The notes beneath the pieces are model-generated. The model did no database searches. It worked only from the letters and a program-made list of their open reading frames with translations, and was not told the DNA's origin. Both the position numbers and the translations under genes were made by a program. From Oxyruncus cristatus (lineage: Eukaryota; Chordata; Aves; Passeriformes; Cotingidae): 64,000 nucleotides of DNA. Each line of letters begins with the position of its first letter. The stretch's first letter is position 1. Below, one piece after another: positions 17,301 to 28,785 of this stretch. Location of the stretch: positions 291,054 to 355,053 of the forward strand of contig VXAY01005595.1 in NCBI GenBank assembly GCA_013399855.1, read 5' to 3'.

Positions 17301-20300
17301 AACGAGACTTCAGTTATTCAGCTCTTGGTCAAACAGCACCAGCAAAGAAACTCAGTTGTACCGTGAATCCACTATTAACGCAAGGGAGGTTTGAGTTAAA
17401 GGCAGGCAGGGCTCGTGTAGATCTACAGTGTTAATGCTTCCGAGTTTCTGAGGTGTGTTTAAACTCTGTCCCCTGCTGCTGATAAACAGGCCTGACTTAT
17501 GTTGTGGTCCTTTTCCTCTGCGCTTGGTTCCTCAGGTAAGGAGCTCCTCTCACCAGTCCACCCTGTCCTTGGGCCATCCCCGTCCTCCCAGCCCGCAGTA
17601 GCATCCGTAGCGTAGGTAGGCGAAGGGCGAGCGGCCCGTGGTGCAGCGAATGGCTCCGGCCAGTTCCAGGATTCCCCTTCGGTGTCGGGAACGGCCTTCC
17701 CCGGAAGCGCCTTTATAAACTGGGGAGAAAAACCTATTTTTTTATTGAATTAAACATGCGAATATAAAATAGTTGGTGGGGGGGTTCTGTGTTGTTGGGT
17801 TGGTTTTTTTTAAACATTCATAATAAATGACAGTACTTGAAAATAATGCAGTTTTATTTTTGGACACTTTGGGGCCACGCTGCTTGACCCCGTCCCGTTT
17901 GCCCCAGTCCGTTCAGAACAGCTGCAGGAGTCTCCTCCCATCGAGGCAGCAAACAGAGGCAGACTTCAGTCACCTCCAGTCTGAAAACTGGTAAGGGCAG
18001 CAGCATCTGTTCTGTGGCCCAGGCCCACAGATTTTTAGGACTGGCTGCCCCGAGGGTTGCAGTGTTTTCCCCGTGTAACATGCAATTTTGCCTACGTTGT
18101 TATTTTGTAGAATGTAAGCTTTACATTGGAACAAATATGTCCTCTATGATAGGGTTCTGGTTTTCCTCAGTTTCAGACAAAGCAGACAAATAACTGGTGG
18201 GGATGGTGTGGTGGATGTAGAGCAGGGAAATGGGTGGGTGCTTGGAGTCATTTCCAGGGAAATTAGAAAGGTGGGGTTGGGATTTTTTTTTTTCTGTTTT
18301 ATTTTGTTTGGGTTTTGTTGTTTAAGGGATTCTCACCAGTATTTCCCCAGAACAAACTGTATTTAGGAACTAAACTATTATAAAATAACTATTTAAACTG
18401 TCCCATGTCAGTACTAAAGCAATAGGTCCTGAGCAGCAGAACAATGCTGAGACCCTGGGTGACATTTCTGGGGGCTTCATGTCCTGCTGCAGGTCGAGCT
18501 AATGCATCAAAGACCCTTAATGGTAATGGGCAGCATCTCCTTGCAGTGCTGGCTCCAAGCTATTTATAGCACATTTTAAGAAGGTGAAGGAGTACAAAAC
18601 AAATTAGTGGGAGGTTTCTGATTAGAGTTTCTTAGTAATTAAATTAATTATCTCTTTTGATATGAGGAGAACAGTTTATAAAACTAAACTGCTGGTACTG
18701 GATACAGATTGCAAAAGACATTTGGAATTAATAACTGATAATACCTGTGAGGGAGACAGACAGCAGAAAAAATATTTAGACTTTGTCATTGAAGGCTTTG
18801 ATATTTATTTTCCTACAAAATAACTATGATGATTATGCAGTTTTTATATAATCTGTATAATCGCATAATCTATTATAATAGGTTATATTATAATAGATTA
18901 TATGATTAACTATAATCAGTTAATGGAAAATCTGCCAGAAAAAATACTGTTCCCAGCACATTTGGGTAACTTGAAACGCGTGGGATGCTCGTGACCTTCA
19001 ACACTTGTAATTTCATGAAAACAATGGAATTTAAACACCTCATGAAATCTCCTCATTAAGAAATACCATTGGTTTGTGTGTGAGGATGGTAAAAAACCCT
19101 TAGAGAAAGAACAGCCAGGCTTCCTGAGGCAGCAGTCGGGGCTTTCCTGACTGGGAGCACTCCCAGATCTCTTTCCCTCCTGTTTTGGGGACCTGTGATC
19201 CAGGGAGAGAGGGGGTGTTGAAATAAAGGTGCTTCAACTTGCACGTGCAGCTCTGGCTGTTGAGTGAAAGCCGTCACACCTTGAGGAGTTAAGAAAAGCT
19301 TCCTTGCTCTGGCCTCGATTGCAGTTTCATTTAAAAACTGCTCCATTGGCACTAAACTTCCTTGCTAAGATAGTGAATAGTATCTTTTGAGTCATGGCTC
19401 CTGTTCCAGAATATTATCTGTATGTTTACTGGCATATTTCAGCTCTGGGTAGCAGAAGCATCCATTTGATTATAAACAGATTCTTTATGAATAAAGGAAA
19501 AGGGAAAAAAAACTAGAAACACATTAATTTTTTTGTGAAAGGTCGTATTTCCTGTAACATTTTACTCTTTGCAATGCGTTTAGTGCAAAAATAATAATTA
19601 ATTTTGCAGATGCACACTCATGCTTTTATTGAGATGCACAATTATGATACATAACTACATTAATCATTAGCATCTAATACAGTCCATGATGTTTTGTGGG
19701 TTTTAAAAGAATTTTTAAGCCATCCTTTCAAAGATTAAGGCTACAGAAACATTTTTTCATGTTAAATATGTGTAAGATTTCCTCTAGGGATATTTTCCCT
19801 GTGCAATCTTAGTGCTCTAGTAGTCCAGAACTAGAAACTTGGGAATAAGCAGACTTTCTGAGGGATCTCCAAGACAGATGTATGCCTTGCAGAAACTTCT
19901 TGGTGTTTGCTTAGGTTTTTAGCTCTTGTTTCATAAGCCAGCAGAAGGGGCCTTTTTCACCTCACCTCAGTGCCCAGACTGCTCACGTGCTATCTCCACA
20001 AAACTGTGGTCACGTGGGGATTTTTCGAAAGGATAGATTTGCCTGTTTTGCTCCTGTGGCCCAAGCATTGGGAAACAGGGGAATTGCATTTCCCATCCTG
20101 CCCACTGCCCACGGAGTGGGTGACTGCAGTCCTGACTCAGAGCCCTCGGAGCGCAGCCAGGCTCGCTGGAATGAGCGCCCTGAGCTGGCACGGCCGTGCT
20201 TCCATGGCTTTTCTTACTCTTCTTGCTGAGGTTTGCGCCATGCAAAGGATGAGGTCTGGAGGGTGATCAAAATGCTGGAGGAATCATAGGGCCGTGCTGA

Positions 20301-21678
20301 GGTCAGGAAATAGAATTGGGACAGGGAGCTTGGTGGGGCCTTAAGTTGGCCCCATTATGCAAGCACCTTACCTTCTGGGCTGTAATCGTGCCACTGCCTT
20401 CCCCCAGACCCCACTTCATTCCGTGCCCAGAATCTGCTCTAGGAATGAACCGGGGCCCTTGTCCTTAGCATCCTGTTATTTGCAAGATTTGCTGTGGTGA
20501 ATTTGCTAGGTGTGTAGGAATGTCTAAATAAAGAAGTGCAAGAAGACAAAAGAGAATCTCTTAATTAAGGCAGCAGAATGCTATTCTGGAAAAGTGGATT
20601 TTGTCCTTCCAGCTGTCACAAAGGTTCAGCGTGAGGTTAATTTAATCACTTTAAAATGATGCCTGTTGATGTTTACTAATAGTTTGCTCCCTGCCTGCTG
20701 AATGTCCTGGGGTTGGAGTACCAAGCTGCTGCACTACTCAGTTGAGAGCCAGGCTTTGAGTAGTTGAAGTTCCACACCATTTTAAGCAGTTAAAATTGGG
20801 TTCTACCATGTCACTATGGGAACAAAATGAGTACGTTCAGATACTGTACTGATGAACACCTTAGAAAACCTATGAGGAAATGGATTGTAAATTACTACAA
20901 CTGGTCTTTAATACTGCTTAATAAATAGGACATAGGAGACAAAAAAAATAATTAAATATTTGCAAAGTGAGTAATTGGCTGTGCTCAGGTATGAGGCAGG
21001 GGTCCTTTAATTACATTCTCACATCATAACTTATTTATAAAGACTGACTCATTTTTTCAGGAGAACTCGGGGTTTTGTAGGCAATCTCAGTTCTCGCAAT
21101 TCCTGCCCCTGAACGGCTCTGGAGCTCGAGTGCTCTGCGATAGCTCGCTCCAGTGCCCGGAGAGGAGCGGGGGTGAAGGTATTGGCTTTGTAGAAGGGTT
21201 GTTGCTGCACGTGCGAGCTGCAGTCTGGTTTCAAACCCCGACCCTCGCTGGCACAGCTGCGCATCGCTGAGGAACTCGGAGCAGCGCTGTGGGACCCCAG
21301 CCCGGTGCCGCGGTGCAGCGCGGGCTGAGCAGCGCCGGGGCAGCTGCAGCCGCCGCTGCCAGCGGCACATCGGGCTCTCCCCTTTGGGCGAGTTCCACCC
21401 CGCCGTGCCCGAGCGCGGGGACACCTGTCACGGGGACTGTGCCCTCCCGCGTGGGAAGACAGGCACGTCCCGTGATCGCTTCTCCCAGCGCTCCTTCCTC
21501 TGCCCCTTCTCCCACCTGCCCCCCGATGCGGCCGAGCCCCGTCCCTCCGGTGCGGAGCGCCCGGGCAGGGGAGCGGCGGGACGGGGCCGCTTCCCCGGCG
21601 GTCAGGACGTGCCCGGCTGTACTCACGGGCCGCGGGCAGCAGCAGGAGCAGCAGCAGGAGCGGGGGCAGCGGCGCCAT
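14397..21678 (-). CDS. PLA2G10: PLA2G10, group X secreted phospholipase A2 (complete, 4 coding exons)
   Basis: This is a calcium-dependent secreted enzyme that hydrolyses the sn-2 ester of phospholipids. Coding exons (minus strand) are 21627-21678, 17554-17719, 16250-16356 and 14397-14542. They splice in frame to 471 nt or 156 residues (human 165). Exon 1 is a leucine-rich signal peptide (MAPLPPLLLLLLLLPAA). Exon 2 gives a short propeptide ending RSRHRR, then the mature start GILELAG at residue 33, characteristic of group X, and the calcium loop YGCYCGLGG (55-63). Exon 3 holds the active site CCFNHDCCY with His78 and Asp79, followed by GRAEQEGC. Exon 4 carries the ACECDREAAKC helix and ends PLCRY. 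The mature enzyme would be 124 residues with the usual cysteine pattern. No damaging change is seen. It is convergent with BFAR. The start is taken at the signal peptide although the frame stays open upstream. Confidence 0.95.
14543..16249 (-). other. PLA2G10 intron 3
   Basis: The intron is AT-rich. It holds a 10-bp inverted repeat with a 6-base loop at 14834-14859 and a C-run at 16205-16213. No other element was recognised. Confidence 0.75.
16250..16356 (-). other. PLA2G10: PLA2G10 active-site exon
   Basis: This 107-nt exon has phase 2 in and phase 1 out. It encodes the catalytic His-Asp pair within CCFNHDCCY, followed by the group X-like GRAEQEGCQPKTESYHWEC. It is flanked by CTCAG acceptor and GTGAGT donor signals on the minus strand. 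Confidence 0.94.
16357..17553 (-). other. PLA2G10 intron 2
   Basis: AT-rich intron with a (CATT)n microsatellite at about 16732-16754. Nothing else was recognised. Confidence 0.75.
17720..21626 (-). other. PLA2G10 intron 1
   Basis: This is the largest intron of the gene. It contains a perfect AT-rich inverted repeat at 18865-18901. The frames open on both strands at 19967-20266 look like chance openness in GC-richer sequence. Confidence 0.75.
18865..18901. repeat. Perfect AT-rich inverted repeat (16-bp arms, 5-base loop)
   Basis: The left arm ATAATCTATTATAATA (18865-18880) is exactly complementary to the right arm TATTATAATAGATTAT (18886-18901), separated by GGTTA. It lies in PLA2G10 intron 1. 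Confidence 0.95.
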
Positions 21679-21990
21679 GGGCTGCGGGGTGCAGGGTGCG
21701 GGCTGCGGGTCCGGCGGCGGCGGCGCGCTGGGGAGCGCAGCGTGTAGGTGTGAGCGGAGCGGCGGCGGGCCGGCTATAAAAGGCTGCTTTCTGCCCCGAG
21801 CCAGGTCCCCCCGAGCCCCACACCAAGCCGTGCTGTCCATCTGGCCAGAAGGGAGGAGCTGCCGCTGGAAGAGCCGGGGAGAGATGGGACCTGTCATTCG
21901 GCAGCGGAGCGCGGTGCGAGCACCCCGGGAAGGAGCCCTGGAGTCTCTGAGGAGGGGGCTCCACTCCTCCAGGCCCCTCCTGCTTTGGTA
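21230..21990. promoter_or_regulatory. PLA2G10 CpG-island promoter
   Basis: A dense CpG island covers exon 1 and both sides of it. A TATAAAAG element at 21775-21782, about 100 bases upstream of the start codon, reads on the plus strand and so is reversed relative to PLA2G10. Long frames on both strands here (up to 282 codons) are a by-product of GC content; only the 17-codon signal-peptide segment is supported as coding. Confidence 0.7.
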
Positions 21991-24900
21991 GCTATGTTTA
22001 CTTTTTGAATTACAGCACTTCCTTGCTAATTTAATCCAGATCTGGAGAGTTAGGGTGGCAGCAGACTGTGTTGTAAGTTAGTCTGGTGGTTAATTACACC
22101 CAGTGCCGAAGACATGCGCTCTGTCTGCAGTCTGCATCTGCCAGACTTCATCTCCTGATTGCTCCTTTTCTTGGGGGACCACAGAACAACCAGCTCCTAA
22201 ACTGGTTATGGATATCTGTAGCTTGATCAAAACAACTTTTTAATTGTACCTCAACCAAAATAGAGTCTGAAAGTGAGTATTTTTTGTACATAGTATAATA
22301 TGTGCATATATTTTCCTCCCCCTTTCCAACTCTTGTATTATTTTGTAAACCCTACAACTGGGTGCCATATTACAGTTTCATTGCCCCTCTCAACACACCG
22401 ACAATACCACTTGTTTTTATATGATTTTTTCCTTGCTCATACTTCCCAAGTATTCCTTCAGACTTTGCATTATTGCACTGAAACCAGCGCATTTCCTGTC
22501 AGTTGTTCAAGCAATCCGGAGCCCCAAAATTTGGAGTATTGATTTTGTGTGCACGTGTGTGTTTTGTTTTGTGCTGTTCATTGTTGGGGTTTTTTGGCAT
22601 TATTATATTCCAGGATATTATCCCCAATGGATCTCACTGAGGCTTATATTGCTAGGATATGAAAAGGGATTAAATGAAAGGGTTTTTATGGAACTTACCA
22701 GGAACTTGCTCTTGGTCATGTCATCTTACTGTTGGAGAGCAGCTGGTAGTTTGGTGGGGGTTTTTTTGTAGTGAATGGTATTTTCACCAAAGAAATAAAA
22801 CCTTTTTTCATGTGCGTACAGAAGGATAATTCCACTTTTGCATTAAAATGCTGTGATTTCTTCGTCGTATCATTCTTCTTTAATCTGGAGAGGTAGAAAA
22901 ATCGTATGTGGTACGATTCCAACAGACAAAAAGCATGCACAGACAGATCAGATTTGTTTTTGTCACGCTCTCATTAATCCACGCTCTGTGAGATGTTTGT
23001 GTTGGCACTGAAGTCAGGGCAGCACGGGATAAATGTGGAAGCACCTCAGTTGGAGGCAGGATATTGATATGCCATTGTACACTTGATAGGCCTTTGTGCA
23101 GCTGCGTGCAGAGCACCAGGCGTGGCCTGTCAGCCGCGACGGCCGTGAGCGGTGCTTGGAGAGGCACAGGGGTGACGGGATGAACTTGTCACAGCAGAAG
23201 CCAGCAGGGTTTCCACTGAGTGCTGGCGTTCTGCAGAGGGATGGAGGTTGCTGGAGGCTCCCTGTGTGCCTCTGAGGCCCTGTGGATCTGTACCAGGCAG
23301 CTGGGACCCGCTGCCAGCCCGTCCTTCCCTGCCTGTGCCTGCGTCTGGCCAACGGAGCAGAGCTACCACCATGTCTCCCAACAGAGTGGACTGGAGCACT
23401 CCTGAAATGGGATGTGTGGCAACCACAGATTTTGTCCACGACCCTGAGAAATCTTGGTAGAAAACCCATCTATTTGGGATATTATTTTTTAAATATTTTT
23501 CCAGATTTCATTGCTCTGCCACCAACTGGGTCAGGGCAATTTCCCTATTACTCATGGAGTCACAGCGCTAATTACTGTTACTCTGGGCTCGACTGTCACT
23601 TCTGCATTTGTTTACTGGTTCTTCCGGTCAATAAGTCACACCTATTAGAACATTTAATGGTCTTCAAGAGCTGTTTAATAAAACTTCCAGTTGAACAATG
23701 TCCCATCCAGCATACCATTGGATATGACAACGAAAACAGTATCCAAGGGAGCAAGATGAATTAATTTCGTGTTTGGTCTTCGGGATACTGACTGATGCAA
23801 TGTGTTAGTGCAGCTGATACCTTTCTCTCTGAAGAAAGGAAAGTAACCTTAAACCCTCTGAAAAATCAAGTGAGACTGAAATGTTCAGACTATAGCTGCT
23901 TCTGTCAGAAAGTGCACAAAGATGTGAAGTGACAATAACTATGTGAAGTGATGAAGCAATGAATGCAAGTCAGGAGTTCTCTTTCCTGTGAGTTGTAGGA
24001 AAAGTTCAAAGGAGAGCATCTAGTGAAATTGGGGGGTAGAGGGGAAAGCTGATAGAAGGAAATACTTTTATTGAGGAGGAGCTAGGTTGTCCAGCTCATT
24101 GCCATGGCATATGGCTAAGAAAAGAGACTAGGAACATATTGGAAGTGCATATGGATTACATCAATAGAATCAGGTTTTTTAAAATTAGATTGAATTCCCT
24201 TTAAATTTTTAATTAAAAACTTAGCTGGCAGTGAAAACCTGTTGAGTTTCATTTTGTAGTGTTCCTTTTTTTCTATTTGAAGCACTTGACAACTGGCCTA
24301 AGTCATATGTGACAAATGGCATTTTCCTTCTTACCAATGAATTCTTTCTTTCTGTCAACTGGAGCTGTGCAGGGGTGGGGAGAAGCATTTGCTTTTCAAA
24401 TATACTTTCTCAGACAAGGTTGCATGTGCCTCATGATTGCTTCAATTAAGTTGTTTTTAAATCTGAGGAATAGATTAATATAATTGAGGCATGTAGTTCT
24501 ACTGAGGAACATTCTCACAGCGTAACACTGTTATTGGCAAACTTGTTAAATTAGTTGCAAAAGCCTCGTTTCTCAGTGTCTGTGATTATGTACATGCAGG
24601 AAGATGACAGAGTGTATTACTCCAAAATGTTAATATGTTTATGGAAAGGGATGGAATGGTCTAAAATACAGTTAATGTAAGTGCAAGTTATCCACTGCCC
24701 CATGAGCAGGTGAAGGTAGTGATTTTGAGAGCAGTGTAACAGTAGATTTCCTGCTGACTAAACAGATGCAAAGCTGTATTTTTGTAGCAATAACAGTTCC
24801 ATTAGGTTGTTTTTATTTAGCAAGAGCAGTTATTTCTCCTGAGAAATGAAAAAGCAATGGCACCTAACTTGGCCACATTTATATACACTCTGCACTTACT

Positions 24901-25790
24901 TGTTGTGAACATGTGTGTGATAACGATGAGTAAAGAAGTACTGTGGTCTGTAGGTGTCTAAGCAAAGTCCTACAAAATTAGGATCCTACAGCATTAAGCA
25001 TGTGGCAATTAAACTATATGATGTTTTTGCTGCTCCACTGAATTAATGAACTGATAAAGAACGCTGAAAGAAATGATTTTCCCATTGTTGGAGGTGGGAA
25101 TGGAGGCAGGGTGATTTGCTCAAGGTGCTTTATGATGGCTGTAGCAGAGCTGGGAAACAGGACCTTGATGTTCTGCTATACTTCATAAATGTCCCTGAGT
25201 TATCCCACATCTTCTTAAACACCACATTGGGACACAAGGTTCAGCCTGGAATATATCCCTTAAAAGTGTTGTTCCTCCAGATACTCAATGTCCAAGTAGT
25301 ACACAATCAACTTCTTTATCGCTGTTGTCTTCATAAAAAAAAACAAACAACAAACCAAACAGCCTTCCTTATTTGAGTATTTGTTTGGAAACATTCAGTG
25401 CCTTTGATCCCATTTTTGGAGGTTTGGCTGGGTTTCTCTCTTTCATGTCCTTCCATCTTCTCTTAGTTCCTTTTCACAACCAATGCCTCCTGTTTACCAA
25501 TGTTCCCTTCAGCTCAAGTCGTTGGGGATGTTATTCCAAAAGGCATGAGAATTGTAAAGCTCCCTATGGAAGATAAGAAACCATTCTGCTAAGCCATTTT
25601 ATAGTATTTTGCAATGTACGTGGTATTATCTCAAATCCGTTCCTAGCACACAGAACAAAGTCCCACTTTAGGGCTGTACCAGCCCAAAGTGTAACTTGCA
25701 TTTTGGTAAAACAAGTTTTGAAGTGTAAAGCATCTCTCTGGAAGGATGTTTGACTCGCTTGCTTTCTATAGGTTACATCAACTTGGATGC
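21991..25790. other. Intergenic, no gene recognised
   Basis: Mostly AT-rich sequence with a GC-richer patch at about 23080-23400 that keeps several frames open on both strands without family resemblance. A possible ancient MIR-like SINE fragment lies near 25080-25170. Confidence 0.55.
25080..25170. repeat. Possible ancient MIR/CORE-like SINE fragment
   Basis: The run TTTTCCCATTGTTGGAGGTG, followed by GGAGGCAGGGTGATTTGCTCAAGG and GTAGCAGAGCTGGGAAACAGGA (split here around a short interruption), resembles the MIR-type core. That core has a Pyr-rich CCCAT, then GAGGC, TTGCTCAAGG and GCAGAGCTGGGA. The match is from memory and is degenerate. Confidence 0.35.
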
Positions 25791-25794
25791 TTGA

Positions 25795-26665
25795 AATGGC
25801 TGATATAATGACCAGGGTGATGGGATAGAGTGACCTCTCAGCACATTTGTGGGTGATACAAATTGGGGGGAGTGGCTGATACACAGAGGGCAGGGCTGCT
25901 ACTCAGAGGGACCCAGTCAGACTGGAAAAAGGAGCTGTTGGGGACCTCGTGAGCTTCGGCAAAGGCAGATGCACAGCCAGGCAGCTGGGCTGGCATAACC
26001 CCACCCGGTGGGACAGCTTGGAACTGACTGGGTGGAGAACAGCTTTGTAGAAAAAGAGCTGGGGGTCAAGTTGAATAGGAGTCAACAGTGTGCTCTTGGA
26101 GCAAAGGTGTCCAGCTGCAAACTGGGCTGAATGTCACTGCTGGCCTTGGAGGGAAGTGATTCGTCCCCTCCATCTGACACTGGTGACACCTCATCTGGAG
26201 TTCTGTGTCTTATTTTAAGAAAGCCATTGGCACACTAAAGCCAGGCTAATGAAGGCCACCAGAGTGTCAGGCGGCTGCAGTTCATGACAGACAAGATTCA
26301 AGAGCTCGATTTGCTCAGGTTTAAACAAGATGGTGAGGAGAGCTCATACTGCTGTCTACTACTTCCTAATGGAAGGGTGTTGATAAGATGCAGCCAGATT
26401 CTTCCCAGAGATGCACAAGAGGTGATGAGCACAACTTGCAACAATTCAATATGGGAAACAATTCTGGTTTTTTTAACCAAGGAGGGTCAAACACTGAAAC
26501 AGCTTGCCCAAAGAGGCAACTCCATCCTTAGAGATACAGAACTCAGCTAAACATGGCCCAAAGCAACCTGCTGTAACGGGACCTGCCACGGGGAGAAAGT
26601 TGGACTGCAGACTTACAGAAGTCCCTTGCCACCTACATGGCTCTATGATACTGTGATGTGATAGC
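25795..26665 (+). mobile_element. CR1 LINE, 5'-truncated 3' portion
   Basis: About 0.87 kb follows the avian CR1 order: the end of the reverse-transcriptase region (GTGATACAAATTGGGGGGAG, later CAGAGGGACCCAGTCAGACT), then GAGTTCTGTGTC, then AACTCAGC and a 3' end at CTCTATGATACTGTGATG. The coding part is broken by stops and frameshifts, so it is an old inactive copy. Its 5' limit is approximate. Confidence 0.75.
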
Positions 26666-28559
26666 AGATACCTTCAAATTAGCAGTTCCACCCTGCCAGA
26701 GCAAGAGACTCCAATACCACTTCCTTTTTGCCTAAAGGTTTTCATGAAACCATGGCCTGCAGGCAGGGAAGGCAGTAGGTCTGTTCCACTGCAATAACAA
26801 ATTAATTGATAATTATTTTTTCCACTTACCACCAACTAAAATATGCAAACGCACAGGGGAAATCATCTGTACTGAGCTGAAAGAGACTTGAGACTTTGCC
26901 TACTTTTATTACCTAGGCAGCTTTGTCACAAACTGAAGCAGAGCCCTTTTCATAAAGAACTACTTTCTACCATTTTAACTCACTTTTATGGAATGCCATT
27001 TCTATATCTTTGTCCTTGTTGACCATTTCTGATTCTTCTTCCAGTCCTGTTTTTACTGAGGCTGGGGGGAAGCTGCAGAATTGTACACAGTGTTCAGGGT
27101 GAAGACAGAACGTGGATTTATAGAGATTGTGCAGACTGCATTCCACTTAAGAGGGAAGAGACAGAAATGCACATATTATCATGTTACGTAACTTTTCCTG
27201 TTACTGTGTCTGCTGGCTCTTAATTGTCTTTAAATGTTTGTCTTTAAAATGCAGATTTTTCTTACCTGTTTATTTGTTTTGTTCTTCACCCTGTCAACAG
27301 TGAACACCCTCTTGGTCTGGTCACCTTTCTTTCAGGACCCTTCTGTTCTTGAGGCTTCCTCAGCTGTGAAGAGTTTTATGGCAACTGGACGCTTTGTAGT
27401 TTAAACTCTCTAAGTTATGTGTCCATCAAAGGAAAGGTCAGTAGAATGTGGGTCTCATCTGTTCCAGGCTAATTAAACACCTTAAATGCCTCCAGACAGC
27501 TCTGGGAACTGGGAAGTTACTGAATGTACTGATGGGAGTCAAAAAATCCCTGGAAGTACTGAGAGGTGGGGAACAGTGGGATTAGCTAGAGAATTTATGA
27601 GTAGGAAAGAAGTGAATACAGGAAAACTGGTATCTAAAGACGTGGGATCAAAAGGGTGCTTAGGAGTGCTGAAGAACCGAGTATGTGTCACCTGTCAAAT
27701 AGGCTCTGAATATCTCACCTTCAGATCTCTGTGGGATGGTCTCTTCTTTTATTCTTTGCTTTTGTGGAGTGATTGGAATGAGGAGTAATTGAACCTGAGA
27801 ACTGTCAGCTCTAACATCACGATTTGCTATCCCTGAAATGAAGCAGATAATCCAAATCAGCCCAAAGGTGTGACAGTCATTTGCTGAGAGCACACACAGA
27901 GTGCCAGGGCACAACGTGCAGGCCAGTGTTCAGGGAAATGTTTGCTGAGCTGCCCTTGTTTAGGCACCAGCTTCTGTTTTGATTTCCAGTGAGAAGTGAG
28001 GACTCCCATCTCAACAGAAGGTAAGAGTTTAAATGCCTTCTCAAATCTGGGCCGTCATGACAAACATATTATTATGTTTTCTGTGTAGGCCTATTTTCCA
28101 CTGCATTTGGAAGGCAACAAATGTCACAATATAAACAATTTAGAACAATTTATATGACCTGTAATTATAAAGATTTATATAAGATTTATATTTATGCTTC
28201 TTTGCAGTATCAATTACTGACTTAAGAATAGTTTTTCCTAAAACTATGAAAGATTTTTTGATTCTATAGGCTTTATATTTCCTTAAAAATGATCAGTTAT
28301 GGACAAGAGAAGACATATTCAGGACGCTTGGGAGCAGAAGACTTGTAGACTCACTGTCACAGAAAGCTAAGAAAACAGTTGAGTCTGAAGGAAGCTGCTG
28401 AATTGAAGTCCCAGTACCTTGTACCTGTGACAGTGCTCAGGGAAGATGGTAATACTTAACTCTGACAGAGTTCACTGGATCTTCAAAGACATATAGAAAT
28501 GTTGCATGATTTCCATGGTACGAATTGAAAACTAACCCACCAATGGGCTTGGCTTGGTC
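26666..28559. other. Intergenic, no gene recognised
   Basis: AT-rich sequence between two CR1 copies. The 100-codon frame at 27486-27788 has no known family features. Confidence 0.55.
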
Positions 28560-28785
28560 AGTCTTCTTGGGTTGATTTTAATACCAGGAAAATGACCTTT
28601 GGGTGACTGAGCACTGGAACAGATCGCCCAGAGAGGGTGTGGAGTCTCACTGTAGATATTCCAGAACCATCTGGACACAATCCCATACCATGTGCTCTGG
28701 GATGACCCTGCTGGAGCTGGGAGATGGGACCGGATGACCTGCTGTGGTCCCTTTCAACCTTACCCATTCTGTGATTCTGTGAGCT
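28560..28785 (+). mobile_element. CR1 LINE 3' fragment
   Basis: It contains GGGTGACTGAGCACTGGAAC, the CCCAGAGAGGGTGTGGAGTC segment, and the CCTGCTGTGGTCCCTTTCAACC segment. It ends in the tandem ATTCTGTGATTCTGTGA typical of the CR1 3' end. Plus orientation, about 225 bases. Confidence 0.85.

Noticed and set aside
21049..21897. 282-codon minus-strand frame across the PLA2G10 promoter
   Set aside because: It reads through the GTGAGT donor of exon 1 and through untranslated island sequence. Frames are open on both strands because of GC content. Only the 52-nt signal-peptide exon fits the gene.
23282..23764. 160-codon intergenic plus-strand frame
   Set aside because: It starts at GTG, has no recognisable domain, and the opposite strand is equally open over much of it.
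26284..26550. 88-codon frame that looks protein-like
   Set aside because: It lies within the CR1 3' region; the frame is a remnant of repeat sequence, not a gene.
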